Below are positions 50,133 through 58,870 of a stretch of DNA of 64,000 nt, in pieces. The notes under the pieces are model-generated. The model worked only from the letters and a program-made list of their open reading frames with translations, was not told where the DNA came from and searched no databases. Origin of the DNA: Streptomyces sp. SLBN-118 (GTDB lineage Bacteria; Actinomycetota; Actinomycetes; Streptomycetales; Streptomycetaceae); contig NZ_VFNP01000002.1 in the NCBI RefSeq assembly GCF_006715635.1, positions 3,348,001-3,412,000 on the forward strand, in the 5' to 3' direction. Every line of letters begins with the position of its first letter. Position 1 is the stretch's first letter. The position numbers and the translations under genes are program-made.

Positions 50133-52544
50133 TCATCCCGGCGCCCCCCGGCCGGTCGCCGTGCCCTTGACCGCGTCCAGCGCGTACACACAGCGGTCCT
50201 TGCTGCACGCGTACACGACACCGCTCTGCGCCACCGGGGAGCCGGTGATCTCGCCGCCCGTCGCCAGCTTCCATCGCAGCTGGCCGCCGCTCGCGTCGAG
50301 GGTGTAGAGCACATGGTCCGCGGAGCCGAAGTGGACGCGGCCGTCCGCGACGACCGGTGCGCCGATGACCTCGCCGCCCGCGGCGAAGCGCCACATGGGG
50401 GTGCCCGTGACGGCGTCCAGGGTGTAGAGCGCACTGCCGCTGCCGACATGGATATTGCCGCCCGCGACCAGGACCGGCTCGCTGGACTGGCGCGATTCGG
50501 TGGCGATGCGCCAGCGGTCCTTGCCGGTGGTGGCGTCCAGGGCGTACACCGTGCCGAGGTAGTCGGCGAGATACACGCCGCCGCCCGTCACCGCCGGGCC
50601 GGGTGCGAAGACCGGCGGCGAGAGGAAGACCGCGGGAGCCTCGAAGTGCCAGCGCACAAGCCCGCCTGTGATGTCGATGGCGAGGACTCGGGTGCCGGCG
50701 GCCACATAGACATAGCCGTCGGAGGCGGAATGCACGCGGACCGGCACACTGCCGCAGGACGCCGCGTCGCCGATGGGGTAGGACCAGCGCTCGACGCCCG
50801 TACGGGCCTCCAGCGCGCGCAGCCTCGCGTCCTGCCACACGTACACCGTGTCGCCGACGATCGCGGGCCCGGCCTCAGGGGTCTCGAAGTCGGTCTGCGC
50901 TCCGGTGATCTCCCACAACTTCTCACCGTTGGATGCCTCCCATGCCTGTACGCCGCCGCCGCGCGTCCCGGTGAGGACCGTGCCGCGGTCGACCTTGAGG
51001 GAGTACACCCACGCATCCGTCTGGAGCCGCCAGCGTTCCTGGCCGCTCGCGGCGTCGAGTGCGTACAACGAGGGGCCGTCGGAGGCGTGGATACGCCCCC
51101 CGGCGACGGCCATCGCCCAGGCCACGTCCTTGGTCTTGAACTGGCGGCGGCCGCTGCCCACATCCAGCGCGTGCACCTCGAAGGAGGTGACGTACAGCAG
51201 ACCTCCGGACACCACGGGCGTGCCCCAGACGTCGTTCGACATCCTGAAACGCCAGGGCCGCCAGTGTCCGGCGCCACCGTCCGGGGATGCGGAGGGGCGC
51301 CCGGCCGGGGCCCGGTCGGGCGCCGGTGCGGGTGCGGGGACGGCGCTGGTGGCGGCCTCGGCGCCGTTCAGCGCCGTGGGCGGGCGGACCCAGCCCGTCG
51401 CGGGACCGGCCTCGGCGACCGCACCGCGGCCCGCGTCGGCGACCCGGGGGCCGGGGCCGATCGGGACCTTGGAGCCGGGCAGCCGCACCGGTCCGGCGGC
51501 CGCGGCCACCGCGGCGGGCGGCGCCTGTCCGGTACGCGGGTCGCTGCCGCGCCAGGCGGAGTCCCAGTCGGCGCCCTGACGGGGCGGCGGCGCCTGGGGG
51601 GCCGGCGGGGCGGGCTCGGCAGGGCGCTGGGCGGGGGCCGGGGGTGTGGGCCGTCCGCCGCGGCGGCGCTCGATCATCGTGGTGGCCCGCAGGGGCAGCC
51701 ACGCGGACGCGGTCCCGCTGTCGTCGCTGCCGGAGGAGAAGAGATGGGGGGCGAGCTGGGCCTGAAGATCCTCGGGCGTGGGCCGCAGTCCGGCATCCAT
51801 CTGCATACAGGACTCGATCAACGGCCGGAGTTCGCCGGGCAGGCCTTCCAGGTCCGGGCCCTCGCGCAGCAGCATGAAGACGGTCTCTACGGGGTTCGCG
51901 CCGTGGAAGGGTGCATGCCCGGTCGCCGCGAAGACGAGCGTGGAGCCGAGCGAGAACACATCGCTCGCGCCGGTCACGCTGCGGGAGTCGCGCGCCTGCT
52001 CGGGTGACATGTACGCAGGTGTGCCCACGGCGACATTGGTCATGGTCAGCCGGGTGTTGGAGACACCGGACGCGATACCGAAGTCGATGACGCGCGGCCC
52101 GTCCTCCACGACGAGGACGTTCGAGGGCTTGAGGTCGCGGTGGACGAGGCCCGCGCCGTGGATGGACTGCAGCGCCTCGGCGATCCCGGCCGCGAGCCAG
52201 CGGACCGCCTGGGCCGGCATCGGCCCGCACTCATTCACTATTTCTTCGAGGGAGGGGGCAGGCACATACGCGGTGGCCAGCCAGGGCACGGCTGCCCGTG
52301 GATCGGCGTCCACGACGGCTGCCGTGTAGAAACCGCTGACGGCCCGCGCCGCCTCCACCTCCCGGGTGAAGCGGACGCGGAACAGCTGGTCCTCGGCGAG
52401 TTCGGTACGCACCGTCTTGATCGCCACCCGGCGACCGGACGCGGAACGGGCGAGATACACCAGTCCCATGCCGCCGGCACCGAGCCGGCCCAGCACCTCG
52501 AACGGACCGATCCGTCTCGGGTCATGCTGCGTCAGCTGCTCCAT
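50133..52544 (-). CDS. afsK: AfsK-type Ser/Thr protein kinase with PQQ beta-propeller
   Basis: 803 residues from the ATG at 52544; the remembered S. coelicolor protein is about 799. Kinase domain (residues 10-270): GRLGAGGMGLVYLARSASGR, VAIKTVRTEL (Lys), HRDLKPSNVLVVEDGP (HRD), VIDFGIASGVS (DFG), TPAYMSPEQARDS (APE). Pro/Ala-rich linker 280-460 and then PQQ-like repeats to the end (YALDAASGQERWRLQTD, LYTLDAVTGTPMWRFAAGG, VYALDATTGKDRWRIATES). AfsK phosphorylates AfsR; its order and motif match are strong. It lies about 11.7 kb from afsR here. Confidence 0.92.
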   Translation of the reverse strand: MEQLTQHDPRRIGPFEVLGRLGAGGMGLVYLARSASGRRVAIKTVRTELAEDQLFRVRFTREVEAARAVSGFYTAAVVDADPRAAVPWLATAYVPAPSLEEIVNECGPMPAQAVRWLAAGIAEALQSIHGAGLVHRDLKPSNVLVVEDGPRVIDFGIASGVSNTRLTMTNVAVGTPAYMSPEQARDSRSVTGASDVFSLGSTLVFAATGHAPFHGANPVETVFMLLREGPDLEGLPGELRPLIESCMQMDAGLRPTPEDLQAQLAPHLFSSGSDDSGTASAWLPLRATTMIERRRGGRPTPPAPAQRPAEPAPPAPQAPPPRQGADWDSAWRGSDPRTGQAPPAAVAAAAGPVRLPGSKVPIGPGPRVADAGRGAVAEAGPATGWVRPPTALNGAEAATSAVPAPAPAPDRAPAGRPSASPDGGAGHWRPWRFRMSNDVWGTPVVSGGLLYVTSFEVHALDVGSGRRQFKTKDVAWAMAVAGGRIHASDGPSLYALDAASGQERWRLQTDAWVYSLKVDRGTVLTGTRGGGVQAWEASNGEKLWEITGAQTDFETPEAGPAIVGDTVYVWQDARLRALEARTGVERWSYPIGDAASCGSVPVRVHSASDGYVYVAAGTRVLAIDITGGLVRWHFEAPAVFLSPPVFAPGPAVTGGGVYLADYLGTVYALDATTGKDRWRIATESRQSSEPVLVAGGNIHVGSGSALYTLDAVTGTPMWRFAAGGEVIGAPVVADGRVHFGSADHVLYTLDASGGQLRWKLATGGEITGSPVAQSGVVYACSKDRCVYALDAVKGTATGRGAPG

Positions 52545-52811
52545 CACTTGCCTGCCACCTCCCCGTACGGGCCCCATAAGAATGGAGCCCGTCACCTACA
52601 GCCCCGTGCAGCGTCTCACCACCGAGCCCTCAGCGGTGCGCACCCTGATTCTTCCTGTCGAAGGCGGCGGTTGCGAACCCGGGGGCGGATCGGGGTGTCT
52701 CACCCGGATTCGGGCACGGCTCGTCCCTGCATGCAGCCGACATCCGCCCTGCATCGGGCCTGCATCGGGCCTGCGACGGTTCAGCCGCGCGGGCGGGACG
52801 CGAGGCTGCCT

Positions 52812-53585
52812 TCAGGCGGCCTTCGGTTCGGCGAGTACGGCGAATGTCGCGCCCTGGTCGTCGGAGAACACGGCGATGCGCCCGTAGGGAATGTCGAAGG
52901 GCGGGGCCTGCACGCGCCCGCCGAGGCGGGTGACGGCCGCGGCGGAGTCGTCGCAGTCCTCGACGCAGAAGTAGACGAGGAAGTGGCCGGGCATCTCGGC
53001 CGGGAAGGCGTCGGTGATCACGCTGCGGCCGCCGATCGCGGTGTCCTCGCCGGGCTCGGCACCGGCGGGCGACCACATACGGAAGTCGACGGAGGAGTCG
53101 GGCAGGTCCGTCCCCTGGAAGCCGAAGACCGACTCGTAGAACGGATCGACGTGCTCCGGGTCCCGGGTGTACACCTCGGCCCAGCAGAAGGAGCCGGGCT
53201 CACCCTGCTTCTCGAAGCCGTCCCTGTCACCCGCCTGCCAGAGCCCGAAGACCGCCCCGCCGGGGTCCGCGGCGATGCTGGCCGTACCGGATGTCCCGAC
53301 CGGCTGACGGTCGCTGATCACCTGGCCGCCGGCGTCGCTGATCTTCCGGCCCAGTGTGCCCGCGTCCACGGTGGCGAAGTAGACCCCCCAGACGGTGGGC
53401 ATCCGGCCGTCGGTCTTGGGCACGAGGGCCGCGACGAGCTTCCCGTCACTGAAGGCGTCGGCCTGCGGGCCTTCGCCTTCGCCGAATGTCCAGCCGAACA
53501 GCTCACCGTAGAAGCGCTTGCCCGCCTCGACATCGGGGAGCGCTGCGTCCACCCAGCACGGCGTGCCCTCTGGGAATGCGGCCAT
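52812..53585 (-). CDS. VOC-family (glyoxalase-like) two-domain protein
   Basis: 257 residues with two VOC units. The first is CWVDAALPDVEAGKRFYGEL, then FGWTFGEGEGPQADAFSD; the second is FCWAEVYTRDPEHVDPFYES, VFGFQGTD and GHFLVYFCVEDCDDSAAAVT, RLGGRVQAPPFDIPYGRIAV. The pattern matches the CFP32/hydroxylase-like VOC proteins common in Streptomyces, of unknown substrate. Monocistronic, with a hairpin element upstream at 53613. Confidence 0.88.
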   Translation of the reverse strand: MAAFPEGTPCWVDAALPDVEAGKRFYGELFGWTFGEGEGPQADAFSDGKLVAALVPKTDGRMPTVWGVYFATVDAGTLGRKISDAGGQVISDRQPVGTSGTASIAADPGGAVFGLWQAGDRDGFEKQGEPGSFCWAEVYTRDPEHVDPFYESVFGFQGTDLPDSSVDFRMWSPAGAEPGEDTAIGGRSVITDAFPAEMPGHFLVYFCVEDCDDSAAAVTRLGGRVQAPPFDIPYGRIAVFSDDQGATFAVLAEPKAA

Positions 53586-53612
53586 GGACCTGGTTCCTTC
53601 CCTGTGCGGGAT

Positions 53613-53650
53613 GGGGTACCTCCCACGGCCGCCGGGCCGCAGGGGGAGGC
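53613..53650 (+). repeat. GTACCTCCC...GGGGGAGG hairpin element, copy 4
   Basis: GGGGTACCTCCCACGGCC, then GCCG, then GGCCGCAGGGGGAGGC. Nearly identical to copy 3, including the flanks GTACCTCCC and GGGGGAGGCGGG. Lies between the VOC gene start and the TetR promoter region. Confidence 0.7.
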
Positions 53651-53881
53651 GGGTGTGGCACCCGTCACACTCAAGTTAACGGCGCCCGCCGCGGGCCGCA
53701 GGGAATCAAATCGAACATTTGCCTCATTACGCGACTGCGTGCCGACAATGCGGCATGAACGGGGCCCGGAATTGTTGAGTTGTCCACCGAAGTTGTCCAC
53801 AGGCTGTTGATAAGACTATTGGTGCACCCCATTTGCAGTCGGCCGAATCGCGCGCCGATCACCCCTCGGTAAGCTGACGGC

Positions 53882-54529
53882 ATGACAGGACAAGTACGCA
53901 CCGTCGACGGCCGCGTGGCCGGACGACGCGGACAGGCGACGCGGCAGAAGCTGCTCGACTGCCTCAGCGAGATGCTCAGCTCCTCGCCGTACCGGGACGT
54001 CAAAGTCATCGACGTGGCCCGGAAGGCGGGCACGTCCCCCGCGACCTTCTACCAGTACTTCCCCGACGTCGAGGGCGCGGTCCTCGAGATCGCCGAGGAA
54101 ATGGCCAAGGAGGGCGCCGGGTTGACCGAACTCGTCTCCGGCCGCTCCTGGGTCGGCAAGGCGGGCTGGCAGACGTCGGAGGAACTGGTCGAGGGCTTCC
54201 TCGACTTCTGGCGACGCCACGACGCGATTCTGCGGGTGGTGGACCTGGGGGCCGCGGAGGGGGACAAGCGGTTCTACAAGATCCGCATGAAGATCCTCAA
54301 CTCCGTCACCAACTCTCTCACGGACGCCGTGAAGGACCTGCAGTCCAGGGGCAAGGTCGACAAGGACGTCAGCCCGGCGGCGATGGCAGGATCGCTGGTG
54401 GCGATGCTGGCGGCGGTGGCGTCGCATCAGAAGGGGTTCACGACCTGGGGTGTGAAACAGGCGGAACTGAAGCCGAATCTGGCGCTGTTGGTGCATTTGG
54501 GCATCACGGGCAAGAAGCCGACGAAGTAG
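53882..54529 (+). CDS. TetR-family regulator, candidate repressor of the catabolic regulon
   Basis: 215 residues. N-terminal TetR helix-turn-helix (residues 18-65: GQATRQKLLDCLSEMLSSSP, VKVIDVARKAGTSPATFYQY, FPDVEGAVLEI), then an all-helical ligand domain (EELVEGFLDFWRRHDAILRV ... PAAMAGSLVAMLAAVASHQK). The only TetR in the window; it lies amid the operator-carrying transcription units. No copy of the palindrome itself is seen at its own promoter (CTGACGGCATGACAG at 53874 is only half matching). A role as regulon repressor is inference. Confidence 0.9.
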   Translation: MTGQVRTVDGRVAGRRGQATRQKLLDCLSEMLSSSPYRDVKVIDVARKAGTSPATFYQYFPDVEGAVLEIAEEMAKEGAGLTELVSGRSWVGKAGWQTSEELVEGFLDFWRRHDAILRVVDLGAAEGDKRFYKIRMKILNSVTNSLTDAVKDLQSRGKVDKDVSPAAMAGSLVAMLAAVASHQKGFTTWGVKQAELKPNLALLVHLGITGKKPTK

Positions 54530-54559
54530 CTTCCGCTACCTGCACCGAGTCCTGTCACA

Positions 54560-54600
54560 CCGACGGCGGTCCCTGCCATGGGGGCCGCCGTCGGCTTTTT
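54560..54600 (+). terminator. Rho-independent terminator after the TetR gene
   Basis: CCGACGGCGG (54560-54569) pairs perfectly with CCGCCGTCGG (54585-54594) over a 15-nt loop and is followed by CTTTTT. It lies 31 nt after the TetR stop and 31 nt before the acyl-CoA dehydrogenase stop on the other strand, so it can serve both directions. Confidence 0.85.
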
Positions 54601-54630
54601 CCCCGCCGAATGTGCGGTCGGCCCACCCCG

Positions 54631-55800
54631 TCACCGCGTCGCGAACAGTCCCGCCCGTTCGGCCGCATGGGCGCGCAGCCGGTGGACCGGGCCGAACAGG
54701 AGCTCGTCCGCGGCCGCCCGTTTGAAGTAGAGATGCGCCTCGTGTTCCCAGGTGAAGCCGATGCCTCCGTGCAGCTGGATCGCCTCGCCCGTCACCGTCC
54801 GCAGCGCCTGAAGGCACTGGGCCAGCGCCAGCCCGCCCTCCGCCGGGTCCCAGGCCGCGTAGTACGCCGCCGAGCGTGCCGCCTGGACGCATACGTACAG
54901 GTCGGCGAGCCGGTGCTTGACCGCCTGGAAGGAGCCGATCGCCCGGCCGAACTGTTCGCGGGCGCGGACATGCTCGACCGTCCGGTCCAGCGCGCTCGCC
55001 GCCGCGCCGACCGCCTCCGCCGCGAGCAGGGCCGCCGCTCCGGCCCCCACGGCCGCCAGCGCCTCCGGCACATCCGCCGCATCGTCCTCGCCCAGCAGCC
55101 GGGCCGGGCAGTCCCGCAGTTCGATCCGTGCCTGCGGCCGTGTCTCGTCCAGTGAGGTCTGCCGGGTGCGCGCCAGACCCGCCGCATCCGCCCGGACCAG
55201 GAAGAGGAGGGTACGGCTGCGGGCGTAGCCACCCGTGTGCGCGGCGACGAGCAGCAATCCGGCGCTGTGCCCGTCGAGGACCTGGCCGGCCTCCCCGTAC
55301 AGCATCCATGTCGCGCCGTCCCCGGGCCGCGCCTGTACGCCACCGGCCCGGCCGCCGCCCGCCCACTGTCCCGAGGTGTTGTCGCCGCTCAGGGCCAGCG
55401 CGAGCGCCAGGCCCCCGCCCGGCACGGCGAATGCGCAGGTCAGCGAGCCGTCCGCGATACGGGGCAGCAGTTCGCCCCGCTGCTCGGGCGTCCCCAGTGC
55501 GGCGATCAGCGGCGCACAGAGCCCGGCCGTGGCCAGCAGCGGCGAGGGCAGCAGAGCCCGCCCGGTCTCCTCGCATGCGAGCGCGAGGTCGGTCAGGCCG
55601 CAGCCCACGCCTCCGTACGACGCGGGCAGTGCGAGGCCCGGCAGGCCGAGCTGCCCGGACAGCTGCGCCCACAGCTGCGGGTCGTACCCGGCGGGGGTGC
55701 GGACAGCGGCCTTGACCTCGTCCGGGCCCGACCGTTTGGCCAGCAGCTCGCGCAGGGTGCGACGGATCTCGTCCTGCTCCGCGGTGAAGGCGGTGTCCAT
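54631..55800 (-). CDS. acyl-CoA dehydrogenase family protein
   Basis: 389 residues. FAD/CoA fold: MDTAFTAEQDEIRRTLRELL, then LALPASYGGVGCGLTDLALA, CAFAVPGGGLALALALSGDN, REQFGRAIGSFQAVKHRLAD and VTGEAIQLHGGIGFTWEHEA. The usual catalytic Glu near 240-260 is not obvious, as in the heterodimer alpha-type FadEs of steroid catabolism, which need a partner subunit. No second subunit is next to it. Operator site 7 is 17 nt upstream of its start. Confidence 0.88.
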   Translation of the reverse strand: MDTAFTAEQDEIRRTLRELLAKRSGPDEVKAAVRTPAGYDPQLWAQLSGQLGLPGLALPASYGGVGCGLTDLALACEETGRALLPSPLLATAGLCAPLIAALGTPEQRGELLPRIADGSLTCAFAVPGGGLALALALSGDNTSGQWAGGGRAGGVQARPGDGATWMLYGEAGQVLDGHSAGLLLVAAHTGGYARSRTLLFLVRADAAGLARTRQTSLDETRPQARIELRDCPARLLGEDDAADVPEALAAVGAGAAALLAAEAVGAAASALDRTVEHVRAREQFGRAIGSFQAVKHRLADLYVCVQAARSAAYYAAWDPAEGGLALAQCLQALRTVTGEAIQLHGGIGFTWEHEAHLYFKRAAADELLFGPVHRLRAHAAERAGLFATR

Positions 55801-55816
55801 GGGATCCCCTCCGTAT

Positions 55817-55831
55817 CTGACGGCCCGTCAT
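55817..55831. promoter_or_regulatory. palindromic operator, site 7
   Basis: CTGACGGCCCGTCAT, one mismatch in the last base. 17 nt upstream of the acyl-CoA dehydrogenase start. Confidence 0.72.
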
Positions 55832-55924
55832 GTTAGAGCGGGAGGGTCCAGATGCACAGAGGCGTGTTCAGCAAACCTCGCCCGGCGCCGTGGCGGTCGC
55901 CCGCATTCACGCAACCCGAGTTAA

Positions 55925-55939
55925 CTGATGTACCGTCAG
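55925..55939. promoter_or_regulatory. palindromic operator, site 8
   Basis: CTGATGTACCGTCAG, one mismatch. It lies 5 nt upstream of the lipid-transfer gene ATG at 55944, so it probably overlaps the transcription or translation start. Confidence 0.72.
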
Positions 55940-55943
55940 ATTC

Positions 55944-57122
55944 ATGCCATCCACCCCGCGAACTCCGCGCAAGGTCGCCATCGTCGGCATATCCCTCTCG
56001 GACTGCGGGCGTATCGATGGCCCCACGCCCTACGCCCTGCACGCCCAGGCCGCGCGCCGGGCACTGTCCGACTCAGGACTCGAACGCTCCGTCATCGACG
56101 GCTTCGGCTCGGCGGGCCTCGGCATCCTCGCCCCGGTCGAGGTCGCCGAATACCTGGGCCTGAAACCGCGCTGGGTGGACTCGACCGCTGTGGGCGGCGC
56201 CACCTGGGAGGTCATGGCGGCACACGCGGCCGACGCGATCGCGGCCGGTCACGCCAATGCCGTGCTCCTCGTCTACGGATCGACGGCACGGGCCGACATC
56301 ACGGCGCGGCGGCGCACCGCCAACCTCTCCTACGGCGCGCGCGGACCGCTCCAGTTCGAGGTTCCGTACGGGCACACGCTGATCGCCAAGTACGCGATGG
56401 CCGCCCGCCGCCATATGCACCAGTACGGCACGACGCTGGAACAGCTCGCCTCGGTGGCCGTCCAGGCACGGGCGAACGCCGCGGCCAATCCGGACGCGAT
56501 GTTCCGCGAGCCGGTCACCGTCGACGAGGTGCTGGACGGGCCGATGATCGCGGACCCCTTCACCAAACTGCACTGCTGCATCCGCAGCGACGGCGGCTGC
56601 GCGGTGCTGCTGGCGGCCGAGGAGTACGTGCGGGACACGGCGAAGGCTCCGGTGTGGATCCTCGGCACCGGTGAGTACGTCTCGCACACCACGATGTCGG
56701 AGTGGGAGGACTTCACCGTCTCCCCGGCGGCGGTGAGCGGACGCCTCGCCTTCGAGCGCGCGGGTGTCACACCCGCCGACATCGACATCGCCGAGCTCTA
56801 TGACGCCTTCACCTATATGACTCTCGTGACGCTGGAGGACCTGGGCTTCTGCGCCAAGGGAGAGGGCGGCCCATTTGTCGAAAAGGGCCGGATCGGGCCC
56901 GGCGGTGAGCTGCCGGTGAACACCGACGGCGGCGGCCTCTCCGCCTGCCATCCGGGGATGCGCGGGCTGTTTCTGCTGGTCGAGGCGGTACGGCAGTTGC
57001 GGGGCGAGGCAGGCGGCCACCAGGTGCGGCGACGGGACGGAGCCCCGCCGCGGCTTGCGGTGGCGTCCGGCACGGGGGGCTGGTTCTGCTCGTCCGCAAC
57101 GGTGGTGCTGGGCCGGGACTGA
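55944..57122 (+). CDS. thiolase-fold lipid-transfer protein, second copy
   Basis: 392 residues. KVAIVGISLSDCGRIDGPTP, VDSTAVGGATWEVMAAHAAD, YGHTLIAKYAMAARRHMHQY, FTKLHCCIRSDGGCAVLLAA, AELYDAFTYMTLVTLEDLGF and LPVNTDGGGLSACHPGMRG are the same blocks as the gene at 46498 but at low identity. The Cys of thiolases is replaced in VGGATWE; the AELYDAF and NTDGGG blocks place it with Ltp-type aldolases/hydrolases. The nearest DUF35 gene is at 58385 (minus strand), so the complex might form between separate operons. Confidence 0.82.
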   Translation: MPSTPRTPRKVAIVGISLSDCGRIDGPTPYALHAQAARRALSDSGLERSVIDGFGSAGLGILAPVEVAEYLGLKPRWVDSTAVGGATWEVMAAHAADAIAAGHANAVLLVYGSTARADITARRRTANLSYGARGPLQFEVPYGHTLIAKYAMAARRHMHQYGTTLEQLASVAVQARANAAANPDAMFREPVTVDEVLDGPMIADPFTKLHCCIRSDGGCAVLLAAEEYVRDTAKAPVWILGTGEYVSHTTMSEWEDFTVSPAAVSGRLAFERAGVTPADIDIAELYDAFTYMTLVTLEDLGFCAKGEGGPFVEKGRIGPGGELPVNTDGGGLSACHPGMRGLFLLVEAVRQLRGEAGGHQVRRRDGAPPRLAVASGTGGWFCSSATVVLGRD

Positions 57123-57200
57123 CGCCGGGCCACGGCCGGACACAGCCTCACCGGGGGCCGGGCGAACTGACTCCCCGTTCCCGCCGTCTTCTCTTGGCGA

Positions 57201-57614
57201 GTGGGGCGCTGTGCGCGTACGCGAACGGCGCCCGGCAGAACGGAAGAGGGGCGGACGCCGGCGCCCAGTCAGGTTCATCTGGCCTCCGCCGACACCACGG
57301 ACAAGCTGTGCGCCGCGTTCGGCCTGGACACCGGCGGCGAAGTCAACTGCAGCGGCGGTAACGACGTCGTGGTCAACCTCAAGCGATGGCTGCTGCTCAG
57401 CCCGTACTACCGGGGACGGCCCGACATGTACCACGCGCTGATCGTCAACCACGAGGTCGGTCACCGGCTCGGCCGGGGCCACCAGGGCTGCGGGGGCCGC
57501 GGCAAGCCCGCCCCCGTGATGATGCAGCAGATCAAGGGGCTCAACGGCTGCACGCGCAACGCCTGGCCCTACGACTCCGACGGGCGCGTCGTCGAGGGCC
57601 CGAGCGTCCCGTAA
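57201..57614 (+). pseudogene. truncated DUF3152 metalloprotease-like gene
   Basis: From about 57270 the frame gives VHLASADTTDKLCAAFGLDT, then VVVNLKRWLLLSPYYRGRPD, LIVNHEVGHRLGRGHQGCGG (HExxH-like HEVGHxLGxxH zinc site) and APVMMQQIKGLNGCTRNAWP, the complete DUF3152 C-terminal half. The N-terminal half, with signal peptide and linker, is absent; the first 23 codons are unrelated Arg-rich sequence. DUF3152 proteins are normally about 250-300 residues and exported. Probably a pseudogene. Confidence 0.7.
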
Positions 57615-57749
57615 ACCCACCCGGCCCGAACCTCGGACCGGGCAAGCTCTTCGGGCTCGCCCTCGGACTGGTCACGGGCGGGTCCTCCTCCTGGCGGTCC
57701 GCGCGGTTGTCGCGTCGTCCGGGCGCATCCGCTGGTGTTGACTGGCCGT

Positions 57750-58433
57750 ATGGACCGTATGGATCACAGGGGCAACGATCAGAAGGCGTTCCGTACGCTG
57801 CTGCACGCGCAGCGGGTGTGGGACACCGAGCTTCCCGCGTTCGACCCGGCCACCGCGCCCGGAACACCGCTGCCGCTGTTCCACCGGTGGTTCGCGGAGG
57901 CCGTGGCCGCAGCTCAGGCCGAGCCGCACACCATGACGCTGGCGACCGTGGACGAGCTAGGGCTTCCCGACGTACGGACGCTGATTCTGCACGACGCGGA
58001 CGAGCGCGGCTGGCACTTCGCCTCCCACTCCACCAGCGCGAAGGGCCGGCAGCTGGCCGCGAACCCCGAGGCCGCCCTGGGCTTCTACTGGGCGGCGCAG
58101 GGCCGCCAGATCCGGATCCGCGGACGGGTGACGTCGGGCAGCCCGCCGGAGAGCCAGGCCGATCTGCATGCCCGCTCGACCGGCGCTCTGGCCGCCGCGC
58201 TCACCGGCCGCCAGAGTGAAGTCCTGGATTCCCAGGACGAGTTGATGTACGCCTCGCAGGCCGCGTGGGACCGGGCCCGGAGGGAGCCGGACCTGCCGGT
58301 GCCGACCTGGACGCTCTATGTGCTGGGGCCGTACGAGGTGGAGTTCTTCCAGGGGGACGGGCAGCGGCGCCACATCCGGCTGCGCTACCGGCGCGAAGAG
58401 GACTCCTGGGTGAGGGAGTTGCTCTGGCCCTGA
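57750..58433 (+). CDS. pyridoxamine 5'-phosphate oxidase-like flavoprotein
   Basis: 227 residues from the ATG at 57750 (MDRMDHRGNDQ). PdxH/PhzG-type blocks: FHRWFAEAVAAAQAEPHTMT, LATVDELGLPDVRTLILHDA, GWHFASHSTSAKGRQLAANP, ALGFYWAAQGRQIRIRGRVT (FMN binding) and the C-terminal RHIRLRYRREEDSWVRELLW. Pyridoxamine phosphate oxidases end with R-L-x-P; here LLWP. It may oxidise pyridoxamine phosphate or act on a specialised substrate. The last 49 nt overlap the end of the DUF35 gene on the other strand. Confidence 0.87.
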   Translation: MDRMDHRGNDQKAFRTLLHAQRVWDTELPAFDPATAPGTPLPLFHRWFAEAVAAAQAEPHTMTLATVDELGLPDVRTLILHDADERGWHFASHSTSAKGRQLAANPEAALGFYWAAQGRQIRIRGRVTSGSPPESQADLHARSTGALAAALTGRQSEVLDSQDELMYASQAAWDRARREPDLPVPTWTLYVLGPYEVEFFQGDGQRRHIRLRYRREEDSWVRELLWP

Positions 58434-58870
58434 TCCGCCGGCCGGAACACCGGGACGGCCACGCCGTCCCCCTCGGCAGCATCCGCAGCGCCCGTGGCGT
58501 CCGCACGAAAGGTGACCTCCAGCTCCATGCCGATCCGCAGCTCCGCCTGCGGGCACTCGACGATTTCCGTCATCATCCGCGGACCTTCGGCAAGATCGAC
58601 GACCGCGGCGGTGTACGGAACGCGCTCACCGAACGGCGGGAGGTCATTGCGGTGCACGACCGACCATGTGTAGAGCGTGGCCCGGCCGCTCGCCCGCTCC
58701 CATTCGACGTCCTCGCCCCAGCAGTACGGGCAGAACTCCCGCGGGTAGTGGTGCGCCTTCGCGCAGGCACGGCAGCGGCGGATCAGCAGCCGGCCTTCGG
58801 CAGCCGCGTCCCAGAACGGCCGGGTGAAGTCGTCGGCCTCGGGCAGGTCGAAGCGGGGTGCCGCGGGCAT
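58385..58870 (-). CDS. DUF35 zinc-ribbon/OB-fold protein, second copy
   Basis: 161 residues from the ATG at 58870, sharing one base with the DoxX stop (TGATG). Zinc ribbon: CRACAKAHHYPREFCPYCWG; OB part: RATLYTWSVVHRNDLPPFGE, TAAVVDLAEGPRMMTEIVEC. The final 40 residues are Ala/Asp-rich. A partner for a thiolase-fold lipid-transfer protein; candidate pairing with the gene at 55944. Downstream of DoxX in one operon with operator site 9. Confidence 0.88.
   Translation of the reverse strand: MPAAPRFDLPEADDFTRPFWDAAAEGRLLIRRCRACAKAHHYPREFCPYCWGEDVEWERASGRATLYTWSVVHRNDLPPFGERVPYTAAVVDLAEGPRMMTEIVECPQAELRIGMELEVTFRADATGAADAAEGDGVAVPVFRPADQGQSNSLTQESSSRR

Noticed and set aside
49155..52007. 950-residue plus-strand open frame opposite afsK
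   Set aside because: Antisense shadow over the kinase linker and PQQ repeats; Arg/Ser-rich without domains.
53874..53888. CTGACGGCATGACAG at the TetR start as a twelfth operator
   Set aside because: Only the left half matches; the right half is a direct rather than inverted copy, and it overlaps the start codon.
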